Assembly: GCA_963835525.1 (NCBI GenBank)
Contig: CAWIFM010000004.1
Location: forward strand, 310,001-374,000
Length of the DNA stretch: 64,000 nt
Direction of reading: 5' to 3'
From: DASSUW01 sp963835525
GTDB taxonomy: Bacteria > Actinomycetota > Thermoleophilia > Solirubrobacterales > Solirubrobacteraceae
Positions 35,017-44,552 of this stretch are shown here, piece after piece. The first letter of the stretch is position 1; each line of letters opens with the position of its first letter. The notes beneath the pieces are model-generated. The model saw only the letters and a program-made list of their open reading frames with translations. It was not told where the DNA came from and made no database searches. The translations under genes and the position numbers were made by a program.

Positions 35017-35664
35017 TCAACCTGAACTTGAGGGTCGTGAGGCGAGGCCGTCGCGAACGTACTGGACGGTGGAAGCGAGGACGAATGCGAGCCCGACGTA
35101 AAGGCAGATCTCACCGACCGTCTCGAGCCCCGCCATGGCGAAGAACAGCGCGCTGAGGACGGGCCAGACGCCGAGCCGGCCGAGCCAGTTGACCTTGATG
35201 TCCGCGCCGTGACGCAGGCCCCAGCGGACGAGGCCGAGCATGAACACCTCGCGCGCCATCAACAGTGCCAGCGCCCACCGTGGCAGCAGCTCGAAGTGCC
35301 AGCAGACGACGACGCCGGAGATCACGAGCAGCCGGTCCACGAGCGGGTCGAGCAGCGCTCCGAGGCGCGAGTACTGGCCCGTCAGCCGGGCCGCGATCCC
35401 GTCGAAGTAGTCGCTCCAGCCGACGAGGCCGAAGATCAGCGTCGCCCGCCAGTCCTGCCCGTCGCCGGACGAGAACGCGATCACCAGGAAGACCGGGATC
35501 AGCGCCAGCCGGACGTACCCGATCGCGTTCGGGATCGTCCACGGGCGCAGCGGCTGGCCCTTGAGCGTCTGCGGGGGCGGCGGGCCGGAGCGGTCGAGGC
35601 CGGAGAGGCGCCGGAAGGTGAGCCGGGCCTTCTCGGCGGCCTCGGCTACGGGGCGGTCCGCCAC
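35017..35664 (-). CDS. pgsA: CDP-alcohol phosphatidyltransferase (PgsA family)
   Basis: A 215-residue membrane enzyme of phospholipid head-group synthesis. The full CDP-alcohol phosphotransferase signature is present in SDYFDGIAARLTGQYSRLG followed by ALLDPLVDR (D-x2-D-G-x2-A-R-x8-G-x3-D-x3-D). About six hydrophobic segments follow a 40-residue hydrophilic start. Phosphatidylglycerol-phosphate or cardiolipin-type product cannot be separated by eye. It overlaps the proS 3' end by 19 bases and lies near garA-ftsR, echoing the mycobacterial pgsA2-garA neighbourhood. Confidence 0.85.
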   Translation of the reverse strand: MADRPVAEAAEKARLTFRRLSGLDRSGPPPPQTLKGQPLRPWTIPNAIGYVRLALIPVFLVIAFSSGDGQDWRATLIFGLVGWSDYFDGIAARLTGQYSRLGALLDPLVDRLLVISGVVVCWHFELLPRWALALLMAREVFMLGLVRWGLRHGADIKVNWLGRLGVWPVLSALFFAMAGLETVGEICLYVGLAFVLASTVQYVRDGLASRPSSSG

Positions 35665-37328
35665 AGGTCCGCGGCCGCCTCGGCAGCCCCCTCCAGCGGG
35701 ATGGTGCTGGTCTCGCGGCCGCGCCGGACCTGCACCTCGATCTCGCCGTTCTGCAGCGTCCGGCGCCCGACCGTGAGCCGCACCGGCACGCCGAGCAGCT
35801 CCGCGTCGGCGAACTTCTCGCCCGGGCCGGCGTCGCGGTCGTCGTAGAGGACCTTGAGACCGGTCTCCTGCAGCTCGCCGTAGAGCTTCTCGGCGAGCTC
35901 GCGCTCATCGCTGCCGGCCTTGCCGAGGCCGACGAGGTGCAGGTCGAACGGCGCGATCGCGCGAGGCCACGAGATGCCGCTCTCGTCGGCGAACTGCTCG
36001 ACGGCCGCGGCGGTGATGCGCGCGGGGCCGATGCCGTAGGAGCCCATCCAGATCGGCTGGGCCTTGCCGGACTCGTCCAGGTAGGTGGCGCCGAGCGGCT
36101 CCGAGAAGCGGGTTCCGAGCTTGAAGATGTTCCCTACTTCGATCGCGGGCTCGATCCGGATCTCATTGCCGTCCACCGTGTCGCCCGGCTCCACGCGTCG
36201 GACGTCACCGCGCTTGAACGGGAAGTCGCGACCGGGCTCGACCCCGCGCAGGTGAGCGTTGTCGCGGTTGGCGCCGGTGATGTAGGCGCCGGGCTCGACG
36301 GCGTCGTCGAGCAGGATCGGCACGTCGATGCCGACCGGGCCGATGTAGCCGGCCGGGCCGATGCGCTCGGCGAACTCATCCTCGCGGGCGGGCCGGAAGT
36401 TGGCGCCGAGCGCGTTGGCGAGCTTGATGTCGTTGACGCGGTGGTCGCCGCGGACCACGACCATCACGAGGCCGCGGTCATCGACGATCACCGGGTAGGC
36501 CTTCAGCAGCGTGCCGGCCTCGACGTGCTGGTTCTGGGCGACCTCGGCGACCGTGGTGAGGCCGGGCGTGTCTACCGGCTCGGGCTGGCTGATGCCGTCC
36601 GGGAGCTGCACGGGCTTGGCCTGGGCGCTGGCGATCTCGACGTTGGCGGCGTAGCCGGGCGCGAGCGCGACGTCGTTCTCGCCGGCCGAGCACGGCGCCA
36701 TGTACTCGTGGGCGCCGACGCCGCCCATCATCCCGACGTCGGACTCCACCCGGTACCACTCGAGCCCGACGCGGTCGAAGATGCGGTCGTACGCTTCGCG
36801 GTAGCGCTCGTAGTGGGCGTCGAGGCCCGCGCGGTCGCGGTCGAAGGTGTAGGCGTCCTTCATGATGAACTCGCGGGTTCTGAGGACGCCCGCTCGCGGC
36901 CGCGGCTCGTCACGGCCCTTGGTCTGGAAGTGGTAGAGGCTGAAGGGCAGGTCGCGATAGGAGCGGACGGCGGGCGCCACGTGGGTGGTCACGACCTCCT
37001 CGTGGGTCATGGCCAGCACGAGATCGGCGTTGCGGCGGTCCTTGAGCTTGAACAGCTCCTCGATGCCGTACCGGCCGCTGCGCTGCCACAGCTCGGCCGG
37101 GTTGATGACCGGCATCAGCAGCTCCTGCGCGTCGATCGCGTTCAGCTCCTCGCGCACGATCTGCGCCACGTTCTCGTGCACGCGCCAGCCGGCGGGCAGC
37201 CAGGTCCACAGGCCGGTGCCGAGCTGGCGGACGAGCCCGGCGCGGACCATCAGCTTGTGCGAGGTCGCCTCGGCGTCGGCGGGCGCCTCCTTCTCGGTCG
37301 GCAGGAAGTAGTTGGAGAGGCGTGTCAC
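35646..37328 (-). CDS. proS: Prolyl-tRNA synthetase
   Basis: A 560-residue class II synthetase of the bacterial type with an editing insertion. Motif 1 is around GWRVHENVAQIVREELNAIDAQELLMPVINP-like sequence, TFDRDRAGLDAHYERYR follows motif 2, the INS domain lies at about 230-390 (HVEAGTLLKAYPVIVDD, VRGDHRVNDIKLANAL), motif 3 is WMGSYGIGPARITAAAVEQ, and the anticodon-binding domain ends the protein. Lacks the C-terminal zinc extension of eukaryote-like ProRS. Confidence 0.95.
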   Translation of the reverse strand: MTRLSNYFLPTEKEAPADAEATSHKLMVRAGLVRQLGTGLWTWLPAGWRVHENVAQIVREELNAIDAQELLMPVINPAELWQRSGRYGIEELFKLKDRRNADLVLAMTHEEVVTTHVAPAVRSYRDLPFSLYHFQTKGRDEPRPRAGVLRTREFIMKDAYTFDRDRAGLDAHYERYREAYDRIFDRVGLEWYRVESDVGMMGGVGAHEYMAPCSAGENDVALAPGYAANVEIASAQAKPVQLPDGISQPEPVDTPGLTTVAEVAQNQHVEAGTLLKAYPVIVDDRGLVMVVVRGDHRVNDIKLANALGANFRPAREDEFAERIGPAGYIGPVGIDVPILLDDAVEPGAYITGANRDNAHLRGVEPGRDFPFKRGDVRRVEPGDTVDGNEIRIEPAIEVGNIFKLGTRFSEPLGATYLDESGKAQPIWMGSYGIGPARITAAAVEQFADESGISWPRAIAPFDLHLVGLGKAGSDERELAEKLYGELQETGLKVLYDDRDAGPGEKFADAELLGVPVRLTVGRRTLQNGEIEVQVRRGRETSTIPLEGAAEAAADLWRTAP

Positions 37329-37528
37329 GGGGTGGAGAGCCTAGTGAGTCACCGCATATGGGCGGGGATCAATGCAGGTGCGGGCGCTCGACGAGCTCGG
37401 CCACGACCGGCCGGTGTTCGCCTACTGCCATGGATGGCCTCGAGCGCCGCGGCCCGGCGTGAACGAGATCTAGTGGCCGTCGGTGATAGAACGCCTACTG
37501 ACTACCGACGACTGACAGGAGCTATTCG

Positions 37529-38134
37529 ATGGCTTACGAGGTCCCCGCGCTCCCCTACGCGTACGACGCGCTCGAGCCCCACATCGACGAGGCGACGATG
37601 CGCCTCCATCACGACAAGCACCACCAGGCCTACGTGGACAAGGCCAACGCCGCGCTCGAGGGCACCGAGTGGGACGGCAAGGACGTTGAGGACGTGCTCA
37701 AGAACCTCGACTCCCTGCCCGCCGACAAGCAGAAGGCGGTCCGCAACAACGGCGGCGGCCACTACAACCACTCGCTCTTCTGGGAGTGGATGAGCCCTGA
37801 CGGAGGCGGCGAGCCCTCCGGCGCCTTGGCCGACGCCATCAACTCGGCCTTCGGCTCGTTCTCGGACTTCCAGGCGAAGCTCAAGGAGACCGGCGTCAAC
37901 CAGTTCGGCTCCGGCTGGGCCTGGCTCGTCCACGACGGGAGCGGGCTGGCCGTCGTCGGCACCGCCAACCAGGACAACCCGATCTCGTCGGGTTCGACGC
38001 CGCTGCTCGGCGTCGACGTCTGGGAGCACGCGTACTACCTCAACTACCAGAACAAGCGCCCGGACTACATCGACGCGTGGTGGAACGTGGTCAACTGGGC
38101 GAAGGTCGGCTCGGCCTACGACAGCGTCGCTTAG
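37529..38134 (+). CDS. sodA: Fe/Mn superoxide dismutase
   Basis: A 201-residue cytoplasmic SOD. Metal ligands are in MRLHHDKHHQAYVD, NNGGGHYNHSLFW and LLGVDVWEHAYYLNYQNKRPDY (DxWEHAYY). FGSGWAWLV is the family's Gln/Trp region and VNQFGSGW suggests the Mn-type Gly-Gly context is not decisive, so metal choice is left open. A clear AGGAG site lies eight bases upstream of the ATG. Monocistronic, with a palindromic repeat downstream. Confidence 0.94.
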   Translation: MAYEVPALPYAYDALEPHIDEATMRLHHDKHHQAYVDKANAALEGTEWDGKDVEDVLKNLDSLPADKQKAVRNNGGGHYNHSLFWEWMSPDGGGEPSGALADAINSAFGSFSDFQAKLKETGVNQFGSGWAWLVHDGSGLAVVGTANQDNPISSGSTPLLGVDVWEHAYYLNYQNKRPDYIDAWWNVVNWAKVGSAYDSVA

Positions 38135-38160
38135 TACCGAATCTGCAACGCCTTCGTTAG

Positions 38161-38341
38161 AACTGCGGCATTGAGGGAGTGGGTCCGGGCGTCCCGGTGG
38201 GATGCTCGGGCCCATGCCTCCCGAGGGTGCATTTCGTTACCAGCGGGCCGGAGCGTTCGCGTCGGGTGACGAAGCGCACCGCCAGGGTGCGCAACGTAGC
38301 GCCCACGCGTCCGGCGGCCACGCGGGTCACGAAATGCACCC
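38161..38341. repeat. Intergenic palindromic repeat, copy 2
   Basis: Begins with GGCATTGAGGGAG (38167-38179), shared with the elements at 15311 and 57892. Arms at 38225-38241 (starting GGGTGCATTTCGT) and 38325-38341 are inverted copies with one mismatch in 17, with weaker pairing inside. It fills the gap after sodA and runs to the start of the AbiEi-like gene, whose ATG lies in the right arm. Confidence 0.6.
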
Positions 38342-39127
38342 CGTCGTGGCGCTCGCCACGACGCAGCACGGGGTCGTGACGACCGCTCAGCTTCTCGCTG
38401 CCGGAGTCGGTCGGCGCTCGATCGCCCGGCGAGTCGAGGCTGGCTGGCTCGTGCCGTTGCACCGCGGCGTGTTCCAGGTCGGGCCTACGCTTGCCAGGTG
38501 GGGTCGCGAGATGGCCGCGGTGCTCGCCTGCGGCGAGGGAGCCGTGCTGAGCCACCAGAGCGCGGGGGCCGTCTGGGGCTTCACGGAGCGAGATCGCGTT
38601 GTGCACGTCACCGCACCGACGCGACGACGTTCCCGCCCCGGTGTGCGAGTGCACCGCTCACTCTCCCTCGATGCCGCCGTTCACAACGGCCTTCCCCTGA
38701 CCACCCCCGCCCGCACCCTCAAGGACCTGGCGCGCACGCTGACGAGCGGGGAACTCGACCGGGCTCGCGAGCACGCGCACATCCTGGGCCTCGTGATCCC
38801 CGACCGTGACCGCTTCCCGGATTTCACGCGCTCCGAAGGCGAGAGGCGGCTCAAGGCTCTGTGCAAAGCGGCCGGACTGCCGCTGCCGCAGATGAACGCC
38901 GCGTGGCGGGCTGGGAGGTCGATGCCTTCTGGCCTGCCGAGCGCCTGGTCGTCGAGGTGGACGGCTACAAGTACCACGGCACACGCCGGCGCTTCGAGAG
39001 CGACCGGCGCAAAGACGCCGCCCTACTGGTCGCGGGCTTCCGGGTCGTTCGGATCACGTGGAGGCGGCTCCGGTACGAGTCCTACGCAGTGGCGGCGGAG
39101 CTGGCGGTGCTGCTCAGGCCCGCGTGA
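38335..39127 (+). pseudogene. AbiEi-like antitoxin/DUF559 protein, frameshifted
   Basis: Frame 1 from ATG 38335 gives an AbiEi-type N-terminal HTH (TTAQLLAAGVGRRSIARRVE, then AGWLVPLHRGVFQVG) and a following SHQSAGAVWGF domain. At about 38905 the frame shifts and continues as RVAGWEVDAFWPAERLVVEVDGYKYH then FESDRRKDAALLVAGFRVVRITWRRL, a DUF559/Vsr-like nuclease fold. One C missing from a CCC run (expected AACGCCCGCGTG) explains the break. This domain pair is common in actinobacteria, often without a partner toxin. No abiEii-like gene lies nearby. Real mutation or a sequencing error cannot be separated here. Confidence 0.75.
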
Positions 39128-40358
39128 ACCGCCGGCCATCGACGGGCGACACGGCCTCGTCGATGGCGTCGGCGTCAGCCCGCGCCTGCTCGGCCTCGAG
39201 CTTGGCCAGCCGCTCCGGCGTGAGCTCGCCCGCGTTCTCCTCCTCGATCCGCTGCAGCCACTCGGCGCCCTCGGCCTGCTCGCCGGCGTTCACGTCGATC
39301 CGCTTGGTCCGAGCGTACTTGTCGATCTCGATGAACAGCTCGTCGACGAGCCGCTCCTGCGGCACCTTCTTCAATGGCTTGCCGCGCGAGAAGATCAGGC
39401 CCTCGTTCTTGGCCCCCGTGATCCCGAAGTCGGCGTGCGAGGCCTCGCCGATCCCGTTGACCGCGCAGCCGAGCACGGCGACCTCGACCGGGTCCTCGTA
39501 GGCCTCCAGGCGACGCTCGATGTCGGCCACCACGGTGTCCATGTCGAACTGCAGCCGCCCGCAGGTCGGGCAGGCGATCAGGACCGGGCCGCGCTCGCGG
39601 AGCTTCAAAGCCTTGAGGATCTCCCAGGCGACCTTGACCTCCTCCTCGGCGTGGAAGGTCGACAGCGAGATCCGGATCGTGTCGCCGATCCCGTCGGCCA
39701 GCAGCGTGCCGAGGCCCACCGCCGACTTCAGGGAGCCCGACCACTTGGTTCCCGCCTCGGTGATCCCGAGGTGCAGCGGATACGGGATCCGCTCGGAGAG
39801 CAGCCGGTTGGCCGCGATCGTGTACGGCACGTTGGTCGACTTGAGCGACACCTTGAAGTCGGTGAACTTCAGCCGCTCCATGAGGTCGACGAACTCGACC
39901 GCGGCGCTCACCAACGCCTCGACGGGATTCGAGCGCTCGAGCTCATGCAGGTGCTTGGGCAGCGACCCGGAGTTGACCCCGATCCGCATCGGCGTGCCCG
40001 CGGCACGCGCCCGGTCGGCGACCTCGGCGACCTTCTCCGGCCCGCCGATGTTCCCCGGGTTCAGGCGGATGCAGTGAGCGCCCGCGTCGATCGCCTTCAG
40101 CGCCAGCGTGTGGTTGAAGTGGATGTCGGCGATCACGGGGATCGGCGACTCGACCACAATCGTCTTGAGCGCCTCGATGTCCTTGTCGCGCGGCACGGCG
40201 ACGCGCACGAGGTCGGCGCCCGCCTCGGCGACCTTGTGGATCTGCTCCATGGTCGCGGCGAGATTCGCCGTCTCCGTCTTGGTCATCGTCTGGACCACGA
40301 CGGGCGCCCCGCCGCCGATCTGGACCCCGCCGACGTTCACTGAGCGCTCGGAAGCCAT
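39114..40358 (-). CDS. ispG: 4-hydroxy-3-methylbut-2-enyl diphosphate synthase
   Basis: A 414-residue 4Fe-4S enzyme of the MEP isoprenoid pathway. VVVQTMTKTETANL and AHCIRLNPGNIGGPEKV belong to the TIM barrel; the cluster cysteines are in IACPTCGRLQFD and AVLGCAVNGIGEA. A C-terminal extension rich in Glu/Ala follows LFIEIDKYA. It is separated from its pathway partner dxr by fadD and a small gene, with rseP next to dxr, as in many actinobacteria. Confidence 0.95.
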   Translation of the reverse strand: MASERSVNVGGVQIGGGAPVVVQTMTKTETANLAATMEQIHKVAEAGADLVRVAVPRDKDIEALKTIVVESPIPVIADIHFNHTLALKAIDAGAHCIRLNPGNIGGPEKVAEVADRARAAGTPMRIGVNSGSLPKHLHELERSNPVEALVSAAVEFVDLMERLKFTDFKVSLKSTNVPYTIAANRLLSERIPYPLHLGITEAGTKWSGSLKSAVGLGTLLADGIGDTIRISLSTFHAEEEVKVAWEILKALKLRERGPVLIACPTCGRLQFDMDTVVADIERRLEAYEDPVEVAVLGCAVNGIGEASHADFGITGAKNEGLIFSRGKPLKKVPQERLVDELFIEIDKYARTKRIDVNAGEQAEGAEWLQRIEEENAGELTPERLAKLEAEQARADADAIDEAVSPVDGRRFTRA

Positions 40359-40418
40359 TCGAAGAAGAGTGTACGAGCCCTTATCCCGGCCCGACGGCGC
40401 AGTTCACAGGATCCCGGT

Positions 40419-40610
40419 ATGAGACGAACCACTCTCGCCATCGCCCTCGCAACGGGCGCGCTCGCGGTTCCCGGAGTCGCCCTGGCGACCGGGGACGGCG
40501 ACTCCCCCACCCAGCAGGAGCCGTCGACGGCGCCTGTCCAGCAGCAGGAACGGCCGGATCACGATTGCCCGGAGGATCAGGGCGACAGCAACGAGAGGAC
40601 GCAGCTCTAG
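40419..40610 (+). CDS. Small secreted hypothetical protein
   Basis: A 63-residue ORF with a convincing signal peptide (MRRTTLAIALATGALAVPG, cleavage after VALA) and a 40-residue hydrophilic mature part rich in Gln, Asp, Glu and Pro with one cysteine. No family recognised. It sits between ispG and the convergent fadD, overlapping the fadD end by four bases. No clear ribosome site, so expression is uncertain. Confidence 0.5.
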   Translation: MRRTTLAIALATGALAVPGVALATGDGDSPTQQEPSTAPVQQQERPDHDCPEDQGDSNERTQL

Positions 40611-42319
40611 TACATCGCGTCGATCTGGCTGTCGTACTTGGCGGCGATGGGCTTGCGCTTGAGCTTCATCGTCGGCGTGATCTCGTCGCCGCCCGGTAGC
40701 CAGTCCCCCTCCACGAGGTGGAACTTCTTGATCTGCTCGACGCGCGCGAGCTTCTCGTTGGCCGCGTCCACACCGGCCTGCACCGCAGCCCGCATGCGCT
40801 CGTCGGCCGCCAGCGCCGCGAGGTCGCCCTCGATGCCCTTCGAAGCGGCCCACGCCGGCCCGAAGTCCGCGTCGAGCACGATCAGCGCCGTGTTGTAGGG
40901 CCGCCCGTCCCCGATCACGCACGCCTGCCCGATCAGAGGCGAAGCGCCCTTGAGCGTCGACTCGATGTTGGCCGGGGACATGTTCTTGCCGGCGGCGTTG
41001 ATGATGATCTCCTTCTTGCGGTCGACGATCCGCACGTAGCCGTCCTCGTCGATCTCGGCGATGTCGCCGGTGTGCAGCCAGCCGTCGGCGTCGATCGCCT
41101 CCGCAGTCTTGTCGGGCGCGTTGCGGTAGCCGGTCATGACGACGCCGGAGCGCATCAGCAGCTCGCCGTCCTCGCCCAGCTTGAGCTCGATGCCCGGGCC
41201 GGCCGGTCCCACGGTGCCGATCTTGATCCGGCCGGGCGGGTTGCAGGCGCCCGCCCCGCAGGTCTCGGACATGCCCCAGAGCTCGGCGAGCCGGATGCCG
41301 ATGGCGTGGAAGAAGACGAGGACCTCTCGCGGTGTCGGCGCGGCGCCCACGTTCACGGACACCGCCTCGTCGAGGCCGAGCATCGCCCGCAGCCCGGCGA
41401 ACACCTCGCGGTCGGCCTCCTCGACCTGCGCCGCCAGGTCGGCGGGAACCTCCTCGCCCGCCTGCTCGAGCTCGACCTTGCGCACCGCGGCGGCAAGCCG
41501 CTCGGCGTTCTCGCCTTGCATCGCGTGGGCCTCGAGACCGGCCTTGAGCTTCTCCCAGATGCGCGGCACGGCGAAGAACCACGTCGGCTTGACGGCCGGT
41601 AGGTAGCCGACGACCTCGCGCGGGTTCGGGCACGTCGTGATGGTCATCGCGTAGACGATCGGCAGGTAGTGGTGCGCCATCCGCTCGGCGATGTGCGCGG
41701 CCGGCAGCCACGAGATGACCCGTGAGCCGTCGGGGAACTGGATCAGCGCCTCGATCGACTGCACTGCCGTCATCAGGTTGCTGTGGACGAGCTGGACGCC
41801 CTTCGGCGGCCCCGTGGTGCCGGACGTGTAGATCAGCGTGATCTCGTCGTCAGGCTCGATCGCGCGCCAGTGCGGCTCGGCATCGAACGCCTCGTCCGAG
41901 GGCCACCCCTCCTCGAGCACCAGCACGTGCTCGAGCTCCGGGAACCGCTCGGCGAAGGCCGACTCGATGAGCGCGACCGTGGCGCCCGAGTCCTCGACGA
42001 GGTACTCGATCTGCTCGCGCGTGTAGGTCGCGTAAATCGAGAACGGCGTCGCCCCCAGCGTCATGACCGCGAGGTCGGCGATGTGGAACTCGGGGCGGTT
42101 GACCAGCATCAGCGCGACCTTGTCGCCGCGCTTCACGCCCAACCGGGCAAGGCCGCCGGCCAGGGCGTCCACGCGCTCGCGCAGCTCGCTCCAGGTGAGC
42201 GAGATCTCGTCGTCCTTGGTCCGCACCGCCACCCGGTCCGGGTGCTCCTCCGCGGTGATGCGGAACGCCTCAGCGATGGTCGCCGCGCCGGTGGCGCGCA
42301 CCAGGGTCGTCTCCTCCAT
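40607..42319 (-). CDS. Long-chain fatty-acyl-CoA synthetase (AMP-binding)
   Basis: A 570-residue ANL-superfamily ligase. The AMP/phosphate loop is TLIYTSGTTGPPKGVQLVHSN, the adenine motif ELWGMSETCGAG, the hinge HTGDIAEIDEDGYVRIVDRKKEIIINAAGKNMSP, and the catalytic lysine region at the C-terminus is TPTMKLKRKPIAAKY. It activates fatty acids to acyl-CoA at the cytoplasmic face. The short form without a membrane anchor resembles FadD15-type enzymes. Confidence 0.88.
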   Translation of the reverse strand: MEETTLVRATGAATIAEAFRITAEEHPDRVAVRTKDDEISLTWSELRERVDALAGGLARLGVKRGDKVALMLVNRPEFHIADLAVMTLGATPFSIYATYTREQIEYLVEDSGATVALIESAFAERFPELEHVLVLEEGWPSDEAFDAEPHWRAIEPDDEITLIYTSGTTGPPKGVQLVHSNLMTAVQSIEALIQFPDGSRVISWLPAAHIAERMAHHYLPIVYAMTITTCPNPREVVGYLPAVKPTWFFAVPRIWEKLKAGLEAHAMQGENAERLAAAVRKVELEQAGEEVPADLAAQVEEADREVFAGLRAMLGLDEAVSVNVGAAPTPREVLVFFHAIGIRLAELWGMSETCGAGACNPPGRIKIGTVGPAGPGIELKLGEDGELLMRSGVVMTGYRNAPDKTAEAIDADGWLHTGDIAEIDEDGYVRIVDRKKEIIINAAGKNMSPANIESTLKGASPLIGQACVIGDGRPYNTALIVLDADFGPAWAASKGIEGDLAALAADERMRAAVQAGVDAANEKLARVEQIKKFHLVEGDWLPGGDEITPTMKLKRKPIAAKYDSQIDAMY

Positions 42320-42328
42320 GGAGCGATA

Positions 42329-43387
42329 CTACGGCGCTGGGCCGGTGAGTCGTCCGACGTCGTTGGTGAGCCCGACCATGAACAGCGCGATGACGAGTGC
42401 GAAGCCGATGAACCCCGCCCGCTCCATCACGCTGAAGGGGATCGCCCGGCCGCGGACCTTCTCGGCCAGCGCCCAGAAGATGTGGCCGCCGTCGAGCGGC
42501 AGGAACGGGAACAGGTTGATGACGCCGAGCGACAGGGAGATGACCCCCAGCAGGAAGATCGCCTCCTCGAGGCTCAGCTCGAAGCGCTTGCGCGTCTCGT
42601 TGTAGGAGCCGACGACGCCGGAGATCTGCTTGCGCTTCTCGGCCTCGAAGATGCCCGCGATCGTGGAGACCGTGCGCGTGGTGAAGCTCCACATGGCCGT
42701 GACCGACTCGTCGGCCGCCTCGCCCGGCCCGAGGTCCCGGTGCGTGGTGCCCACCTCGAAGCCGACGAACATGCCGTCCTGCTCGGCGCTGTAGACCGGC
42801 GCCAGCACGACCGTCCGCTCCTGTCCGTCGCGCAACACGACGATCCTGGCCGGCGTCTCCGCCTCGCAGCCGTCGGACTGGTCCGCGCACTTGTGGGACG
42901 AGATCTGCTCGCGCAGCGTCTCGAAGTCCCCGCGCACGCCGTCGACGGACACGAGGCGGTCGCCCGGCTGCAGCGCGCCGACCGCCGGCGGCGTCGTCGC
43001 CCGGCTGATCTCCCCCTTCGGCTCGTTGATGCCGTTCGCCCACAGCAAGCCCCACAGGATCAGGAAGGCCAGGGCGATGTTGACCGCAGGTCCCGCGGAG
43101 ATCACGAAGATCCGCTTCCACACCGGCTGCCGGTAGTAGGCGCGGTGGGCGACGGCCGGCGGGATGTCCTCCGCCGGGTTCATGCCGGTGATCTTCACGT
43201 AGCCGCCCAATGGGATCGCGCCCACGGCGTACTCGGTCTCGCCGCGCCGGTGCCGGGCCAGCAGCGGCGGGAAGAACAGCGAGAAGCGCTCGACCCGCAT
43301 GCCGACCGCCTTGGCGGCGAAGAAGTGCCCCAGCTCGTGCAGGATGATCAGCAGGGCGAAGCCGAGGAAGGCGAGCACCCAGCTCAT
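42329..43387 (-). CDS. rseP: Site-2 protease RseP (M50, PDZ)
   Basis: A 352-residue intramembrane metalloprotease. HELGHFFAAKAVG is the HExxH zinc motif in the first membrane segment, GAIPLGGYVKITGM is the family loop, a PDZ domain occupies about 125-215 (ALQPGDRLVSVDG), and NLFPFLPLDGGHIFWAL supplies the third zinc ligand. ATG at 43387 overlaps the dxr stop. It would release membrane-bound anti-sigma factors or clear signal peptides. Confidence 0.93.
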   Translation of the reverse strand: MSWVLAFLGFALLIILHELGHFFAAKAVGMRVERFSLFFPPLLARHRRGETEYAVGAIPLGGYVKITGMNPAEDIPPAVAHRAYYRQPVWKRIFVISAGPAVNIALAFLILWGLLWANGINEPKGEISRATTPPAVGALQPGDRLVSVDGVRGDFETLREQISSHKCADQSDGCEAETPARIVVLRDGQERTVVLAPVYSAEQDGMFVGFEVGTTHRDLGPGEAADESVTAMWSFTTRTVSTIAGIFEAEKRKQISGVVGSYNETRKRFELSLEEAIFLLGVISLSLGVINLFPFLPLDGGHIFWALAEKVRGRAIPFSVMERAGFIGFALVIALFMVGLTNDVGRLTGPAP

Positions 43388-44526
43388 GCGTGCACCGCGA
43401 TCAGCTCGCCGGCCACGGTCCGCGCCTCGGCGTCGGCCGCATACAGGGAGTCGAACCCGTGGACACCGGTGGCTCCTACGCGCTCGAGCGTCCGCTCGAT
43501 CACCGCCGGGATGCCCATGAACGGCAGCCGCCCGCCCAGGAAGGCGTGCACCGCGACCTCGTTGGCGGCGTTGAGGACGCAGGGGCCGGTGCCGCCGGCC
43601 ACCGCGGCCTCGCGCGCCAGCCGCAGGCATGGGAAGGCGTCCTCGTCCGGCGGCTCGAAGGTCAGTGACGCCACCTCGGCCAGGTCGAGCGTGCGCACCG
43701 GCACGTCGACCCGCTCGGGGTGGTGCAGCGCGTAGGCGATCGGCACCCGCATGTCCGGATGCCCGAGATGGGCGAGCGCCGCGCCGTCGCACAGCGTCAC
43801 GAGGGCGTGGACGATCGACTGCGGGTGGACCACGACGTCGATGCGGTCGTAGGGCGTCCCGAACAGGTGGTGCGCCTCGATCACCTCGAGGCCCTTGTTC
43901 ATCAGCGTCGCGGAGTCGATCGTGATCTTGCCGCCCATCGCCCACGTCGGGTGCTGGAGCGCCTGCTCCACGGTCACGCCCTCCAGCTCCGCGCGCGAGC
44001 GCCCGCGGAACGGGCCGCCCGAGGCCGTCAGCACGAGCTTGTCGACCGTGCCGACGCGCTCGCCGGCGATCAGCTGGTGCAGCGCCGAGTGCTCGGAGTC
44101 GACGGGGATGATCTGCGCGCCGGTGGCCTCTGCCAGGGCGGTGACCAGCTCGCCGCCGACCACCAGCGACTCCTTGTTGGCCAGTGCGAGGTCGATGCCC
44201 TCCGTCAGAGCCACGATGGTGGGCCCGAGTCCGGCCGAGCCGACGATCGCGTTGAGCACGAGGTCGGCGTCCGAGTTCGCGACCAGCTCCACCAGACCTT
44301 CGGGTCCGGCGAGGACCTCACCCCCGGTCCACGCCTCGGCCGCCCGCGCAGCGGCGTCGGGGTCCGAGAGCGCGATCCGGCTTACGCCGTAAGCACGCGC
44401 CTGCTCCACCAGCGCCTCGTGCCCCGTGTCCGCGGAGAGGCCGACCAGCTCGAACTCGTCGCCGATCACATCGAGCGCCTGCGTGCCGATCGAGCCGGTT
44501 GAGCCCAGGATGAGGAGCCGCTTCAT
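43384..44526 (-). CDS. dxr: 1-deoxy-D-xylulose 5-phosphate reductoisomerase
   Basis: A 380-residue NADPH-dependent MEP-pathway enzyme. LLILGSTGSIGTQALDVI is the NADPH-binding start; ALANKESLVVGGELV, IPVDSEHSALHQ, LTASGGPFRGRS and HPTWAMGGKITIDSATLMNKGLEVIEAHHLF are the conserved catalytic blocks, with DSEH carrying metal ligands. Coupled to rseP by a four-base overlap. Confidence 0.96.
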   Translation of the reverse strand: MKRLLILGSTGSIGTQALDVIGDEFELVGLSADTGHEALVEQARAYGVSRIALSDPDAAARAAEAWTGGEVLAGPEGLVELVANSDADLVLNAIVGSAGLGPTIVALTEGIDLALANKESLVVGGELVTALAEATGAQIIPVDSEHSALHQLIAGERVGTVDKLVLTASGGPFRGRSRAELEGVTVEQALQHPTWAMGGKITIDSATLMNKGLEVIEAHHLFGTPYDRIDVVVHPQSIVHALVTLCDGAALAHLGHPDMRVPIAYALHHPERVDVPVRTLDLAEVASLTFEPPDEDAFPCLRLAREAAVAGGTGPCVLNAANEVAVHAFLGGRLPFMGIPAVIERTLERVGATGVHGFDSLYAADAEARTVAGELIAVHA

Positions 44527-44552
44527 CGGCGACCCATTGTGGCAACGAGTCC

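Noticed and set aside
37373..37474. 33-codon ORF between proS and sodA (ATG at 37373)
   Set aside because: No ribosome site, no recognisable family and too short to support; the gap may hold a gene remnant.
35937..37793. Very long plus-strand open frame opposite proS, and similar ones opposite other genes (for example 41783-43735, 31104-32975, 15011-16357)
   Set aside because: Antisense shadows caused by GC-rich third positions; their translations are Arg/Val/Asp/Gly-rich without domains, while the opposite strand carries recognised families.
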